Part shown: positions 9,967 to 18,069 of the stretch, one piece after another
How the letters are laid out: each line of letters begins with the position of its first letter
Numbering within the stretch: position 1 is the first letter of the stretch
DNA from: Acidovorax facilis
GTDB lineage: Bacteria; Pseudomonadota; Gammaproteobacteria; Burkholderiales; Burkholderiaceae_C
NCBI RefSeq assembly: GCF_023913775.1
Contig: NZ_JAMXAX010000046.1
Coordinates: 1-38,359 of the forward strand
Length of the DNA: 38,359 nt
Direction: 5' to 3'
Notes under the pieces: generated by a model
Databases searched by the model: none
What the model was told of the DNA's origin: nothing
Seen by the model: the letters and a program-made list of their open reading frames with translations, nothing else
Made by a program: the position numbers and the translations under genes

Positions 9967-9979
9967 GGAGCCTCACACC

Positions 9980-11056
9980 ATGAAGAACACCAAAACCAAC
10001 TGGATCCTCGGCGCCGTCGCGCTGCTGGTGCTGCCGCTGATCCTGCAATCCTTCGGCAATGCCTGGGTGCGCATTGCCGACCTGGCCCTGCTGTATGTGC
10101 TGCTGGCCCTGGGCCTGAACATCGTGGTGGGCTACGCCGGCCTGCTGGACCTGGGCTACGTGGCGTTCTACGCCGTGGGCGCCTACCTGTTTGCCTTGAT
10201 GGCCTCGCCGCACCTTGCGGACAACTTTGCGGCGTTTGCCGCCATGTTCCCCAACGGCTTGCACACCTCGCTGTGGCTTGTGATACCGGTGGCGGCATTA
10301 CTGGCGGCGTTCTTCGGAGCGCTTTTGGGGGCGCCCACGCTCAAGTTGCGCGGGGACTACCTGGCCATCGTGACCTTGGGCTTCGGCGAAATCATCCGTA
10401 TCTTCCTAAACAACCTGGACCACCCCGTCAACCTGACCAACGGCCCCAAGGGCCTGGGCCAGATCGACTCGGTCAAGATTTTTGGCCTGGACCTGGGCAA
10501 GCGCCTGGAGGTGTTCGGCTTTGATATCAGCTCCGTCACGCTGTACTACTACCTGTTCTTGGTTCTGGTGGTGATCTCCATCGTTATTTGCTATCGCCTG
10601 CAGGACTCACGCATCGGCCGCGCCTGGATGGCCATCCGTGAAGATGAAATCGCCGCCAAGGCGATGGGCATCAACACCCGCAACATGAAGCTGCTGGCCT
10701 TCGGCATGGGCGCTTCGTTTGGCGGCGTGTCGGGTGCGATGTTCGGTGCGTTCCAGGGCTTTGTGTCGCCCGAGTCGTTCAGCCTGATGGAGTCGGTCAT
10801 GATCGTCGCCATGGTGGTGCTGGGCGGTATCGGCCACATTCCCGGCGTGATCCTGGGTGCCGTGCTGCTGTCGGCCTTGCCCGAAGTGCTGCGCTACGTG
10901 GCAGGCCCGCTGCAGGCCATGACGGACGGCCGTTTGGACTCCGCCATCCTGCGCCAGTTGCTGATCGCACTGGCCATGATCATCATCATGCTGATGCGTC
11001 CCCGTGGTCTGTGGCCAGCGCCCGACCATGGCAAGAGCCTCACGCAGAAGACCTGA
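9980..11056 (+). CDS. livM: Branched-chain amino acid ABC permease LivM
   Basis: 358-residue inner-membrane permease, partner of LivH. It has LALGLNIVVGYAGLLDLGYVAFYAVGAY, LRGDYLAIVTLGFGEIIRIFLNN, LTNGPKGLGQID and SRIGRAWMAIREDEIAAKAMGIN, all typical of LivM, and about ten hydrophobic segments. The ATG at 9980 is chosen over one 13 codons upstream because TGAGGAG precedes it by 10 nt and the earlier start would overlap livH. It is followed by livG after 20 bp. Confidence 0.95.
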   Translation: MKNTKTNWILGAVALLVLPLILQSFGNAWVRIADLALLYVLLALGLNIVVGYAGLLDLGYVAFYAVGAYLFALMASPHLADNFAAFAAMFPNGLHTSLWLVIPVAALLAAFFGALLGAPTLKLRGDYLAIVTLGFGEIIRIFLNNLDHPVNLTNGPKGLGQIDSVKIFGLDLGKRLEVFGFDISSVTLYYYLFLVLVVISIVICYRLQDSRIGRAWMAIREDEIAAKAMGINTRNMKLLAFGMGASFGGVSGAMFGAFQGFVSPESFSLMESVMIVAMVVLGGIGHIPGVILGAVLLSALPEVLRYVAGPLQAMTDGRLDSAILRQLLIALAMIIIMLMRPRGLWPAPDHGKSLTQKT

Positions 11057-11076
11057 ACACCGCAGAAAGTTAGAAC

Positions 11077-11871
11077 ATGGCAGAGAACATTCAGAAATCA
11101 GCCAGCGACGTGGTGCTGCGGGTTGCAGGTATTTCCAAGCGTTTTGGTGGCCTGCAAGCCCTCTCCGACGTGGGCATCACCATCGAGCGTGGCCAGGTCT
11201 ATGGCCTGATCGGCCCCAACGGGGCTGGCAAGACCACGTTCTTCAACGTGATCACGGGCCTGTACACCCCCGACAGCGGCACTTTTGAGCTGGCCGGCAA
11301 GCCTTACGAGCCCACGGCCGTGCATGAAGTGGCCAAGGCGGGCATTGCCCGCACCTTCCAGAACATCCGCCTGTTTGCAGAAATGACGGCGCTGGAAAAC
11401 GTGATGGTGGGCCGCCACATCCGCACCAAGTCCGGCCTGCTGGGCGCGGTGCTGCGCACCAAGGGTTTCAAGGAAGAAGAGCTGGCCATTGCCAAGCGCG
11501 CGCAGGAACTGCTCGACTACGTGGGCATTGGCAAGTTCGCCGACTATAAGGCGCGTACCCTCTCCTATGGTGACCAACGCCGCCTGGAGATCGCCCGGGC
11601 CCTGGCCACCGATCCGCAACTGATTGCGCTGGACGAGCCCGCAGCCGGCATGAACGCCACCGAGAAGGTGCTGCTGCGCGAGCTGATCGACCGCATCCGC
11701 AACGACAACCGCACCATCTTGCTCATCGAGCACGACGTGAAGCTGGTGATGGGCCTGTGCGACCGCGTGACGGTGCTCGACTACGGCAAGCAGATCGCCG
11801 AAGGTACGCCTGCCACCGTGCAGAAGAACGAAAAAGTGATTGAGGCCTATCTGGGCACCGGAGGACATTGA
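11077..11871 (+). CDS. livG: Branched-chain amino acid ABC ATPase LivG
   Basis: 264-residue ABC ATPase with Walker A GPNGAGKTT, Q-loop region ARTFQNIRLF, signature LSYGDQRRLEIARAL, Walker B LIALDEPAAGMN and the H-loop IEHDVKLVMGLCDR. The C-terminal extension IAEGTPATVQKNEKVIEAYLG is the LivG-specific end. It powers transport with LivF on the cytoplasmic face of LivHM. Its stop is 2 bp before the livF ATG, and the livF ribosome-binding site lies inside its last codons, which indicates translational coupling. Confidence 0.96.
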   Translation: MAENIQKSASDVVLRVAGISKRFGGLQALSDVGITIERGQVYGLIGPNGAGKTTFFNVITGLYTPDSGTFELAGKPYEPTAVHEVAKAGIARTFQNIRLFAEMTALENVMVGRHIRTKSGLLGAVLRTKGFKEEELAIAKRAQELLDYVGIGKFADYKARTLSYGDQRRLEIARALATDPQLIALDEPAAGMNATEKVLLRELIDRIRNDNRTILLIEHDVKLVMGLCDRVTVLDYGKQIAEGTPATVQKNEKVIEAYLGTGGH

Positions 11872-11873
11872 GA

Positions 11874-12602
11874 ATGGCCGAAAAATCCAACAAGGTACTG
11901 CTGCAGGTCAAGGGCCTGAAAGTGGCCTACGGCGGTATCCAGGCCGTGAAGGGCGTGGACTTTGAAGTGCGCGAGGGGGAATTGGTTTCGCTGATCGGCT
12001 CCAACGGCGCTGGCAAGACCACCACCATGAAGGCGATCACCGGCACCCTGGGCATGAACGATGGCGACATCCATTACCTGGGTGAAAGCATCAAGGGCAA
12101 AGGCGCCTGGGATCTGGTGAAGAAGGGGCTTGTGATGGTGCCGGAAGGCCGGGGCGTGTTCGCCCGCATGACCATCACCGAGAACCTGCAGATGGGCGCC
12201 TACACGCGCCGCGACAAGGCAGGCATCTTGGCCGACATCGAAAAGATGTTCACCATCTTCCCGCGCCTGCGCGAACGCAAGGACCAACTCGCTGGCACCA
12301 TGTCGGGCGGTGAACAGCAGATGCTGGCCATGGGCCGTGCGCTGATGAGCCAGCCCAAGGTGCTGCTGCTGGACGAGCCCTCCATGGGTCTGTCGCCCAT
12401 CATGGTGGACAAGATCTTTGAAGTGGTGCGCGATGTGTACGCCCTGGGCGTCACCATTTTGCTGGTGGAGCAGAACGCGAGCCGGGCGCTGGCGATTGCC
12501 GACCGTGGCTACGTGATGGAGTCCGGCCTGATCACCATGGCCGGCCCCGGCCAGGAACTCCTGAACGATCCCAAGGTGCGCGCGGCCTACCTGGGCGAAT
12601 AA
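11874..12602 (+). CDS. livF: Branched-chain amino acid ABC ATPase LivF
   Basis: 242-residue ABC ATPase with VAYGGIQAVKGVDFEV, Walker A GSNGAGKTT, MVPEGRGVFARMTI (LivF hallmark), signature MSGGEQQMLAMGRAL, Walker B LLLDEPSMGLSP and VEQNASRAL. The ATG at 11874 has GGAGGA 8 nt upstream; a TTG two codons earlier is poorer. It is the last gene of the operon, followed within 60 bp by a strong terminator. No substrate-binding protein gene (livJ/livK) is adjacent on either side, so the binding protein must be encoded elsewhere. Confidence 0.96.
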   Translation: MAEKSNKVLLQVKGLKVAYGGIQAVKGVDFEVREGELVSLIGSNGAGKTTTMKAITGTLGMNDGDIHYLGESIKGKGAWDLVKKGLVMVPEGRGVFARMTITENLQMGAYTRRDKAGILADIEKMFTIFPRLRERKDQLAGTMSGGEQQMLAMGRALMSQPKVLLLDEPSMGLSPIMVDKIFEVVRDVYALGVTILLVEQNASRALAIADRGYVMESGLITMAGPGQELLNDPKVRAAYLGE

Positions 12603-12657
12603 GGCAACACCCATGCCCGGCCCGCCCTGCGTGGGGCAGGCGCATGGTGCGTCGCAC

Positions 12658-12689
12658 AAGGCACTGCCACACGGCGGTGCCTTTTTTTT
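12658..12689 (+). terminator. Intrinsic terminator of the liv operon
   Basis: AAGGCACTGCC, loop ACAC, GGCGGTGCC then T8; a 9-bp stem with one G-T wobble, 55 bp after the livF stop. Confidence 0.9.
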
Positions 12690-12718
12690 GGCGCAGGCGT
12701 TGGCGTTTGTATGAACTG

Positions 12719-12784
12719 ATTGCTATATTTTCTATAGCTTATGGCGGATGTGTATCAAGCGCCAGATGCCAATTTTGTTCATAA
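12719..12784 (+). repeat. Dispersed ~65-bp repeat, copy F (livF-DUF486 gap)
   Basis: ATTGCTATATTTTC, TATAGCTTATGGCGG, AAGCGCCAGATGCC and AATTTTGTTCATAA keep the order and spacing of the other copies. It lies 30 bp after the liv terminator and 32 bp before the DUF486 start. Confidence 0.7.
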
Positions 12785-12816
12785 TTTGCACCCACCCCGC
12801 CACCACCTGTCGCCGC

Positions 12817-13185
12817 ATGTCGATGTCCGCTCTGCAATCCTTGCCCGTATCACTCCAGACCGTGTTGCTGCTGATTGCCAGCAACGTTTTCATGACCTTT
12901 GCCTGGTACGGGCACCTCAAGAACCTGGCCACGTCACCCTGGTACACCGCAGCGCTGGTGAGTTGGGGCATTGCATTGTTCGAGTACCTGCTGCAGGTGC
13001 CTGCCAACCGGATCGGGTTTACCCAGTTCAACGTGGGGCAGCTCAAGATCATGCAGGAGGTGATCACGCTGGCGGTGTTTGTGCCGTTCGCGGTGTTCTA
13101 CATGGGCCAGCCCCTGAAGTGGGACTACCTCTGGGCAGGCCTGTGCCTGGTGGGGGCTGTGTATTTCATTTTCCGCAGTGCCTGA
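12817..13185 (+). CDS. DMT-like DUF486 small membrane protein
   Basis: About 120 residues and four hydrophobic helices: LQTVLLLIASNVFMTFAWYGHL, AALVSWGIALFEYLLQVPANRIG, IMQEVITLAVFVPFAVFYMG and WAGLCLVGAVYFIF. This matches the DUF486 family, which is distantly related to drug/metabolite transporters. The substrate is unknown. Two ATGs (12817, 12823) fit the family length. Frames beginning earlier add a non-hydrophobic stretch derived from the upstream repeat. There is no strong RBS. It stands alone between the liv operon and the phosphate-transport pair. Confidence 0.85.
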   Translation: MSMSALQSLPVSLQTVLLLIASNVFMTFAWYGHLKNLATSPWYTAALVSWGIALFEYLLQVPANRIGFTQFNVGQLKIMQEVITLAVFVPFAVFYMGQPLKWDYLWAGLCLVGAVYFIFRSA

Positions 13186-13333
13186 TGAATGGTGCGTGTT
13201 GCCCGGTATCCGCGCCGGGCGCCCGTGGCTGCGGGTGAGGGCGGCCGGTTAAACTCGCCTGTCATTCAAAAGTCATGGTTTTGTCATGACTTTGTCTCAT
13301 TTTCAAAAAATCGATACCGATCCAGGAGCCTCC

Positions 13334-13981
13334 ATGCTGTTTGCCAAGCTGTTGCCACGCGAAGGCAATTTTTTCGAAATGTTCAACCAGCATGCAGACC
13401 GCATCGTCGAGGCGGCCCGGGCTTTCTCGCAACTGGTGGCCAACTACAGCGACCCGCACCTGCGCGACAAATACAACCAGGATGTGGACAACGCCGAGCG
13501 TGCTGCTGACCGCGTGACGCACGAGGTGAACAAGGCCATCCACAAGACCTTCATCACCCCTATCGACCGCGAGCAGATCCACACGCTGATCAACACCATG
13601 GACGATGTGGCCGACCTGATTCAGGACTCTGCCGAGACCATGGCGCTGTACGACGTGCGCCACATGACGGAAGAGATCACCCGCCTGACCGACCTGAGCC
13701 TCAAGTGCTGCGAACGCCTGCGTGATGCCGTCAAGTTGCTCGACAAGATCGCCGATCCGGCCGTGGCTGAAGCCGCGCTCAAGACCTGCGAAGAGATCGA
13801 CAAGCTCGAATCCGACGCCGACCGCGTGATGCGCAGCGCCATGAGCAAGCTCTTCCGTGAAGAGCCCGATGTGCGCGAGGTGATCAAGCTCAAGGCCATC
13901 TACGAGCTGCTGGAAACCATCACCGACAAGTGTGAGGACGTGGCCAATTGCATCGAGGGCATCGTCCTCGAAAACTCCTGA
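13334..13981 (+). CDS. DUF47 (PhoU-like) Pit accessory protein
   Basis: 215-residue, almost wholly helical, charged protein beginning MLFAKLLPREGNFFEMFNQHADRIVEAA, with DVDNAERAADRVTHEVNKAIHKTFITPIDREQIHTLI and CEDVANCIEGIVLEN, the DUF47 pattern. These PhoU-fold proteins are almost always encoded next to Pit phosphate permeases, as here, and are thought to restrain or gate them at the cytoplasmic face. The ATG at 13334 has AGGAG 7 nt upstream; an in-frame ATG 16 codons earlier lacks homology. The pit start follows after 18 bp, so the two are very likely one transcript. Confidence 0.93.
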   Translation: MLFAKLLPREGNFFEMFNQHADRIVEAARAFSQLVANYSDPHLRDKYNQDVDNAERAADRVTHEVNKAIHKTFITPIDREQIHTLINTMDDVADLIQDSAETMALYDVRHMTEEITRLTDLSLKCCERLRDAVKLLDKIADPAVAEAALKTCEEIDKLESDADRVMRSAMSKLFREEPDVREVIKLKAIYELLETITDKCEDVANCIEGIVLENS

Positions 13982-13999
13982 TCCGGCAGGCTGACCAGT

Positions 14000-15010
14000 A
14001 TGGAAACCGTACAAACGGCCCTCTGGGTTGTGGTCCTGCTCGTGGCACTGGCGATCCTGTTCGATTTCATGAACGGGTTCCATGACGCTGCCAATTCGAT
14101 TGCCACGGTGGTGTCCACCGGCGTGCTCAAGCCCGCACAGGCGGTGCTGTTCGCCGCGTTCTTCAACTTTGTAGCGATCTTTGTCTTCCACCTGAGCGTG
14201 GCCGCTACGGTGGGCAAGGGCATCGTGCAGCCTGGCATCGTGGACACCCATGTGGTGTTTGGTGCCTTGGTGGGCGCCATCACCTGGAACGTCATCACCT
14301 GGTACTACGGCATCCCCAGCAGCTCATCGCATGCGCTCATCGGCGGCATCGTGGGGGCGGTGATCGCCAAGGCGGGTGCCAGCGCGCTGATCTCCACCGG
14401 CATCCTCAAGACCGTGGCGTTCATCTTCGTTTCGCCCTTGCTCGGCTTCCTGCTGGGCTCTCTCATGATGGTGGCTGTGGCGCACATCTTTCGGCGAACG
14501 CGGCCAAGCCGGGTGGACAAATGGTTCCGGCGCCTGCAGCTCGTGTCCGCAGGGGCCTACAGCCTGGGTCACGGGGGCAACGATGCGCAAAAGACCATCG
14601 GCATCATCTGGCTGCTGCTGATTGCCACAGGGTATTCGTCGGCAAGCGATGCTTCGCCACCCACCTGGACGATTGTCAGCTGCTACGTGGCTATCGGCCT
14701 GGGAACCATGTTCGGCGGCTGGCGCATCGTGAAAACCATGGGCCAGAAGATCACCAAGCTCAAGCCCGTGGGCGGCTTCTGTGCCGAGACGGGCGGGGCG
14801 CTGACCCTGTTCCTGGCAACAACGCTGGGTATTCCGGTGTCCACCACCCACACCATCACAGGCGCCATCGTGGGCGTGGGCTCCACGCAGCGCGCCAGCG
14901 CAGTGCGCTGGGGCGTGGCAGGCAATATCGTCTGGGCGTGGATCTTGACCATCCCCGCCAGTGCGTTTGTGGCTGCCGTGGCGTACTGGATCAGTCTGCA
15001 GATATTCTGA
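14000..15010 (+). CDS. pit: Low-affinity inorganic phosphate transporter (PiT)
   Basis: 336-residue integral membrane protein. Both halves of the PiT inverted repeat are visible: FDFMNGFHDAANSIATVVSTG near the start and SLGHGGNDAQKTIGII near residue 190, each with the conserved asparagine-aspartate or histidine-aspartate pair. GIPSSSSHALIGGIVGAV and IPVSTTHTITGAIVGVG are the paired serine/threonine-histidine loops. It is a proton-coupled uptake system for metal-phosphate. It is downstream of and coupled to the DUF47 gene. The 3' side carries a repeat copy and a hairpin that separate it from the converging TM2-like gene. Confidence 0.95.
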   Translation: METVQTALWVVVLLVALAILFDFMNGFHDAANSIATVVSTGVLKPAQAVLFAAFFNFVAIFVFHLSVAATVGKGIVQPGIVDTHVVFGALVGAITWNVITWYYGIPSSSSHALIGGIVGAVIAKAGASALISTGILKTVAFIFVSPLLGFLLGSLMMVAVAHIFRRTRPSRVDKWFRRLQLVSAGAYSLGHGGNDAQKTIGIIWLLLIATGYSSASDASPPTWTIVSCYVAIGLGTMFGGWRIVKTMGQKITKLKPVGGFCAETGGALTLFLATTLGIPVSTTHTITGAIVGVGSTQRASAVRWGVAGNIVWAWILTIPASAFVAAVAYWISLQIF

Positions 15011-15026
15011 ATGCCCTGATTCCTGA

Positions 15027-15086
15027 TTTGCTATTGAATGTATAGCTAATTAGGCAATATGGAAAAGCGCTAACGCCCCATTTGAA
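15027..15086 (+). repeat. Dispersed ~65-bp repeat, copy G (after pit)
   Basis: TTTGCTATTGAATG, TATAGCTAATTAGGC, AAAGCGCTAACGCCCC and ATTTGAA. The left part has the AT-rich GCTAT...ATAGC motif. The right end is part of the hairpin at 15072-15106. Confidence 0.7.
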
Positions 15087-15106
15087 TGTGGATTCAATGG
15101 GGCGTT
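15072..15106. terminator. Hairpin between converging pit and TM2-like gene
   Basis: AACGCCCCATTTGAAT, loop GTGG, ATTCAATGGGGCGTT; 15 bp with one bulged T. It is very stable but lacks a proper U-run on either strand, so it may protect 3' ends or act as a weak terminator. Its left arm is the right half of repeat copy G. Confidence 0.55.
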
Positions 15107-15123
15107 CGCTTGGTGGGTGTCGG

Positions 15124-15570
15124 TCACTGCGAGATCTTGCGAGCTTCCTCGATCTGGTACTCGAAGTACCGTTGGAAGCTGAACGCGAGGCTGGCCATCA
15201 GCACCGCCGTGCCTACCAACAGCGAGACTACGATGGCGCCGATGGTGATCCATTGGGTCCTGCCCGCCGGGGCGTCGGGTGCGGCCGTGGGGTTGTAGCG
15301 CGCGTTCCACGCCTCGGGCGTCTTGAGTGCAAACAGGATGGCTTGCAAGGCGCAGCCCGCAATCGTGAAGCCCAGCAAAGGAATCAGCATCCAGCTGGTG
15401 TGGTCGTCCTGGCCGAGCTGTTGTACGCGCTGGATCCCGTAGATACCGAGGGCCGTCGGTATCGGGAGCAGCCAGCCCAGCATGTCGGTGATCCCGTGCA
15501 GGTAAAAGCGGTGAAGGCCCAGCGGCCCGCCCACGAAGGCCAGCCATGCCGCCAAAGTTTTATTTTTCAT
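15124..15570 (-). CDS. TM2-domain-like membrane protein
   Basis: 148 residues. It begins MKNKTLAAWLAFVGGPLGLHRFYL, which fits the TM2 motif (basic residue, helix, GxxGxHRFYLG-type turn) found in many small bacterial membrane proteins. Three further hydrophobic segments are visible: MLGWLLPIPTALGIYGI, WMLIPLLGFTIAGCALQAILFAL and WITIGAIVVSLLVGTAVLMASLAFSF. No enzymatic motif is seen and the function is unknown. It lies 106 bp downstream of the acetyltransferase gene on the same strand and converges on pit. Confidence 0.8.
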   Translation of the reverse strand: MKNKTLAAWLAFVGGPLGLHRFYLHGITDMLGWLLPIPTALGIYGIQRVQQLGQDDHTSWMLIPLLGFTIAGCALQAILFALKTPEAWNARYNPTAAPDAPAGRTQWITIGAIVVSLLVGTAVLMASLAFSFQRYFEYQIEEARKISQ

Positions 15571-15676
15571 GAGGCATTATTTATCGTCGGGCCGCCCCAA
15601 GATGAACAAATGGTCTCCAAGGGGGCCGCTTCGGAGGGCTGCGCTCTGCGCTGCGGGGCGAGCATGGGGGCCGTTT

Positions 15677-16198
15677 TCATTCGGGCGATGTGGTGTCGCC
15701 CGCGCCCAGGGTCTTCTCCATGAGCACGATGTCGCGCCAGGCGCCGAACTTCCATCCCACCGAACGCATGACACCTACGTCGGTGAAGCCCAGCGCCCGG
15801 TGCACACCGATCGAGCCCGCGTTGGCCGAGTCGCCAATCACGGCCAGCAGCTTGCGTACCCCAGCTGCTTCGGCCTGGGCCGCCAGCTCGGTCAGCAGCT
15901 TGCGGCCCAGGCCCATGCCACGGGCGCTGTCGGCCACGTAGATCGAGTCCTCGGCAGAGAACCGGTAGGCTGGACGGGGCTTGAACCAGTTGGCATAGGC
16001 ATAGCCCAGCACCTGGCCGTCCTTTTCGGCCACCAGCCAGGGCAGGCCTCGGGCCAGCACGTCGGCACGGCGGCCTGCCATGTCGGCTTCAGACGGTGGA
16101 TCGATCTCAAAGGTACCTGTACCGTGAAGCACATGGTGTTGGTAAATGGCCGTGATGGCGGGAATATCGCTGTCGGTGCTGGAACGAATTTTGGGCAT
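15677..16198 (-). CDS. GNAT acetyltransferase, phosphinothricin-type
   Basis: 173 residues with the whole GNAT fold. The N-terminal MPKIRSSTDSDIPAITAIYQHHVLHGTGTFEIDPPS, the central GYAYANWFKPRPAYRFSAEDSIYV and the acetyl-CoA loop SARGMGLGRKLL strongly resemble phosphinothricin/methionine-sulfone N-acetyltransferases, which acetylate the amino group of glutamate analogues or methionine derivatives. Chromosomal homologues often act on methionine sulfoximine or unknown metabolites, so the true substrate is open. It is divergent from rpsP; the rpsP -35 box begins at its start codon. Confidence 0.9.
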   Translation of the reverse strand: MPKIRSSTDSDIPAITAIYQHHVLHGTGTFEIDPPSEADMAGRRADVLARGLPWLVAEKDGQVLGYAYANWFKPRPAYRFSAEDSIYVADSARGMGLGRKLLTELAAQAEAAGVRKLLAVIGDSANAGSIGVHRALGFTDVGVMRSVGWKFGAWRDIVLMEKTLGAGDTTSPE

Positions 16199-16220
16199 GG
16201 AAGAGGGAAATGGATATAAT
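16191..16220 (+). promoter_or_regulatory. Sigma-70 promoter of rpsP operon
   Basis: TTGGGC, 18 bp, TATAAT, followed by a GC-rich discriminator CGCGGGC as expected for growth-rate-controlled ribosomal protein genes. The leader is about 119 nt to the rpsP ATG. The -35 overlaps the 5' end of the divergent acetyltransferase gene. Confidence 0.75.
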
Positions 16221-16345
16221 CGCGGGCTTTGCAGCGTGTCGCTGGCCGGGTGGCCATGTCGCGTGTCTCAAGCGTTGCGAATATGGTTGCGAACACAGTG
16301 GCTCAAGGCAAATGTTGCCGGAGTTCACCACCCGAAGGATAAATC

Positions 16346-16597
16346 ATGGTCGTCATTCGACTCTCCCGCGGCGGCTCCAAGGGCCGTCCTTTCTTCAACA
16401 TCGTCGTTGCTGACAAGCGCGTGCGCCGTGATGGCCGCTTCATCGAGCGCATCGGCTTCTACAACCCCACCGCCAAGGAATCCGAAGAAGGCCTGCGCAT
16501 CGTGCAAGACCGTCTGACGTACTGGAAGAGCGTGGGCGCCCAGTCCTCGCCTACCGTGGACCGCCTGATCAAGCAAGCCGCCAAGAAGGCTGCTTAA
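16346..16597 (+). CDS. rpsP: 30S ribosomal protein S16 (bS16)
   Basis: 83 residues beginning [23 protein letters not shown], then [16 protein letters not shown] and [15 protein letters not shown], the full family pattern. It is a small-subunit assembly protein. It is the first gene of the conserved rpsP-rimM-trmD-rplS cluster. AAGGAT-type RBS bases precede the ATG. A perfect 16-bp hairpin lies immediately downstream, before rimM. Confidence 0.98.
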   Translation: MVVIRLSRGGSKGRPFFNIVVADKRVRRDGRFIERIGFYNPTAKESEEGLRIVQDRLTYWKSVGAQSSPTVDRLIKQAAKKAA

Positions 16598-16606
16598 AGC
16601 TCCCTG

Positions 16607-16654
16607 AAAAGGGCGGGTTTCGTCGGCATGCCTGGCGAAACCCGCCCTTTTCCT
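16607..16654 (+). terminator. Strong hairpin (attenuator) between rpsP and rimM
   Basis: AAAAGGGCGGGTTTCG (16607-16622) and CGAAACCCGCCCTTTT (16636-16651) form an uninterrupted 16-bp stem with a 13-nt loop, ending in T4 then CCTATTCT. The U-run is short, so partial termination or a processing/protection hairpin is the best reading. It lies 9 bp after the rpsP stop and 21 bp before the rimM ATG. Confidence 0.75.
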
Positions 16655-16672
16655 ATTCTGGAATCCCCCGCC

Positions 16673-17242
16673 ATGGCCACCAACCTGACCCTCGAACCCG
16701 CAGAGCTGCCCACAGACGCCGTTGAAGTGGGGCGCATTGCCGATGCCTGGGGTGTCAAGGGCTGGTTCAAGGTGCTGTCGCACAGCAGCAGCCCTGAGGC
16801 GCTGTTTTCATCCAAACGCTGGTACCTGCAGCCTTCCGAACGCGGCGCCAAGACCTTTGCGGGCACTGTGTTGTTGTCCATCCGCCAGGCCAAGGACCAT
16901 TCGGACACCGTGGTTGCCTGGGCGCAGGGCATTGATGACCGCGATGCCGCCGAAGCCTTGCGCGGCGCGCGCATCTTTGTGCCGCGCTCCAGCTTTCCGT
17001 CCACCACGGAGGGCGAGTACTACTGGATCGATCTGATCGGTCTTGCGGTCGTCAACCGCGAAGGTGTGGCGCTGGGGCAGGTGCAGGAATTGATGTCCAC
17101 CGGTCCGCAGACGGTGCTGGTGTTGACTTATGAGCAGGACGGCAAGGCACAGGAGCGGATGATCCCTTTTGTCTCGGCCTTCATTGACAACGTGGACCTG
17201 GCCGAAAAGCGCATCACGGTGGACTGGCAGCCGGACTACTGA
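16673..17242 (+). CDS. rimM: Ribosome maturation factor RimM
   Basis: 189 residues. The N-terminal RimM barrel is VEVGRIADAWGVKGWFKV and the C-terminal PRC-barrel contains EGEYYWIDLIGLAVVNREGVALGQV and MIPFVSAFIDNVDLAEKRITVDW. It binds S19 and assists assembly of the 30S head. The ATG at 16673 is chosen; an in-frame ATG at 16628 lies inside the intercistronic hairpin. It lies 29 bp before trmD. Its output relative to rpsP is probably lowered by the upstream hairpin. Confidence 0.95.
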   Translation: MATNLTLEPAELPTDAVEVGRIADAWGVKGWFKVLSHSSSPEALFSSKRWYLQPSERGAKTFAGTVLLSIRQAKDHSDTVVAWAQGIDDRDAAEALRGARIFVPRSSFPSTTEGEYYWIDLIGLAVVNREGVALGQVQELMSTGPQTVLVLTYEQDGKAQERMIPFVSAFIDNVDLAEKRITVDWQPDY

Positions 17243-17271
17243 TCGGAACTCCCGCCCTGGCGCCGCCCACC

Positions 17272-18030
17272 ATGCGCTTTGACATCATCACCCTGTTCCC
17301 CGAGCTGTTTGCGCCGTTCCTGGCCAGCGGCGTGACCCGCCGCGCGTATGCCGGCGGCCAGGTCGATGTACGCCTGTGGAACCCGCGCGATTACGCCGAT
17401 GGCAACTACCGTCGTGTTGATGATCGGCCCTTTGGCGGCGGGCCGGGCATGGTGATGATGGCTGAGCCCCTCGCCCGGTGTCTTGCAGCTATCCGGGTGG
17501 AGCGTGGTGAGGCCGAGAGTAGTGAGGCGCCGCTGGTCCTTTTTTCGCCCATTGGCGAAACGCTGAACCACGCTGCCGTGGAGCGCTGGTCTGCAAGTAC
17601 GGGTGCAATCCTGCTGTGCGGGCGCTATGAAGGCATTGACCAGCGCTTCATCGATACCCATGTCGATCTGCAGATGAGTCTGGGCGACTTTGTGTTGTCG
17701 GGTGGCGAAATCGCCGCCATGGCCCTGCTGGACGCTGTGGCGCGCTTGCAGCCCGGTGTGCTCAATGATGAGGGCAGCCACCAGCTCGACAGCTTCAACC
17801 CGGCGCTCGATGGCCTGCTCGATTGCCCGCACTACACGCGCCCTGAAGAATGGGCAGGGCAGCAGGTGCCTGCCGCGCTGATGTCTGGCCACCATGCGCA
17901 GATCGAGCGCTGGCGGCGCGACCAGCGCCTGGCCACCACGGCCCGGCACAGGCCCGATCTCATCGAGGCGGCGCGCAAAGCAGGGCATCTGGCCGCTGCG
18001 GATGAAGCAGTATTGGCCAAGCTCAGCTGA
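17272..18030 (+). CDS. trmD: tRNA (guanine-37-N1)-methyltransferase TrmD
   Basis: 252-residue SPOUT methyltransferase using S-adenosylmethionine to make m1G37, which prevents +1 frameshifting. [30 protein letters not shown], the trefoil-knot cofactor site [15 protein letters not shown] and [11 protein letters not shown], plus the C-terminal DNA/tRNA clamp [16 protein letters not shown], are all present. Length is normal. It is third in the rpsP operon. The rplS promoter is embedded in its last codons. Confidence 0.97.
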   Translation: MRFDIITLFPELFAPFLASGVTRRAYAGGQVDVRLWNPRDYADGNYRRVDDRPFGGGPGMVMMAEPLARCLAAIRVERGEAESSEAPLVLFSPIGETLNHAAVERWSASTGAILLCGRYEGIDQRFIDTHVDLQMSLGDFVLSGGEIAAMALLDAVARLQPGVLNDEGSHQLDSFNPALDGLLDCPHYTRPEEWAGQQVPAALMSGHHAQIERWRRDQRLATTARHRPDLIEAARKAGHLAAADEAVLAKLS

Positions 18031-18041
18031 ATTGCTATAAT
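18013..18041 (+). promoter_or_regulatory. Internal promoter for rplS
   Basis: TTGGCC, 17 bp, TATAAT, overlapping the 3' end of trmD. It gives a leader of about 110 nt before rplS and would let L19 be made at ribosomal-protein levels independently of the low-abundance RimM and TrmD. Confidence 0.75.
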
Positions 18042-18069
18042 CAAAGGCTTTTCGATCCTCTGGCCGGCC

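Noticed and set aside
12748-12816. Upstream extension of the DUF486 gene to an ATG at 12748
   Set aside because: Those 23 residues overlap repeat copy F, are not hydrophobic and do not fit the family length.
18020-18050. GAATTGCTATAATC as another repeat copy
   Set aside because: Only the TTGCTAT block matches; the ATAGCTG and GCGCTAGAGG blocks are missing. It is better explained as the rplS -10 region.
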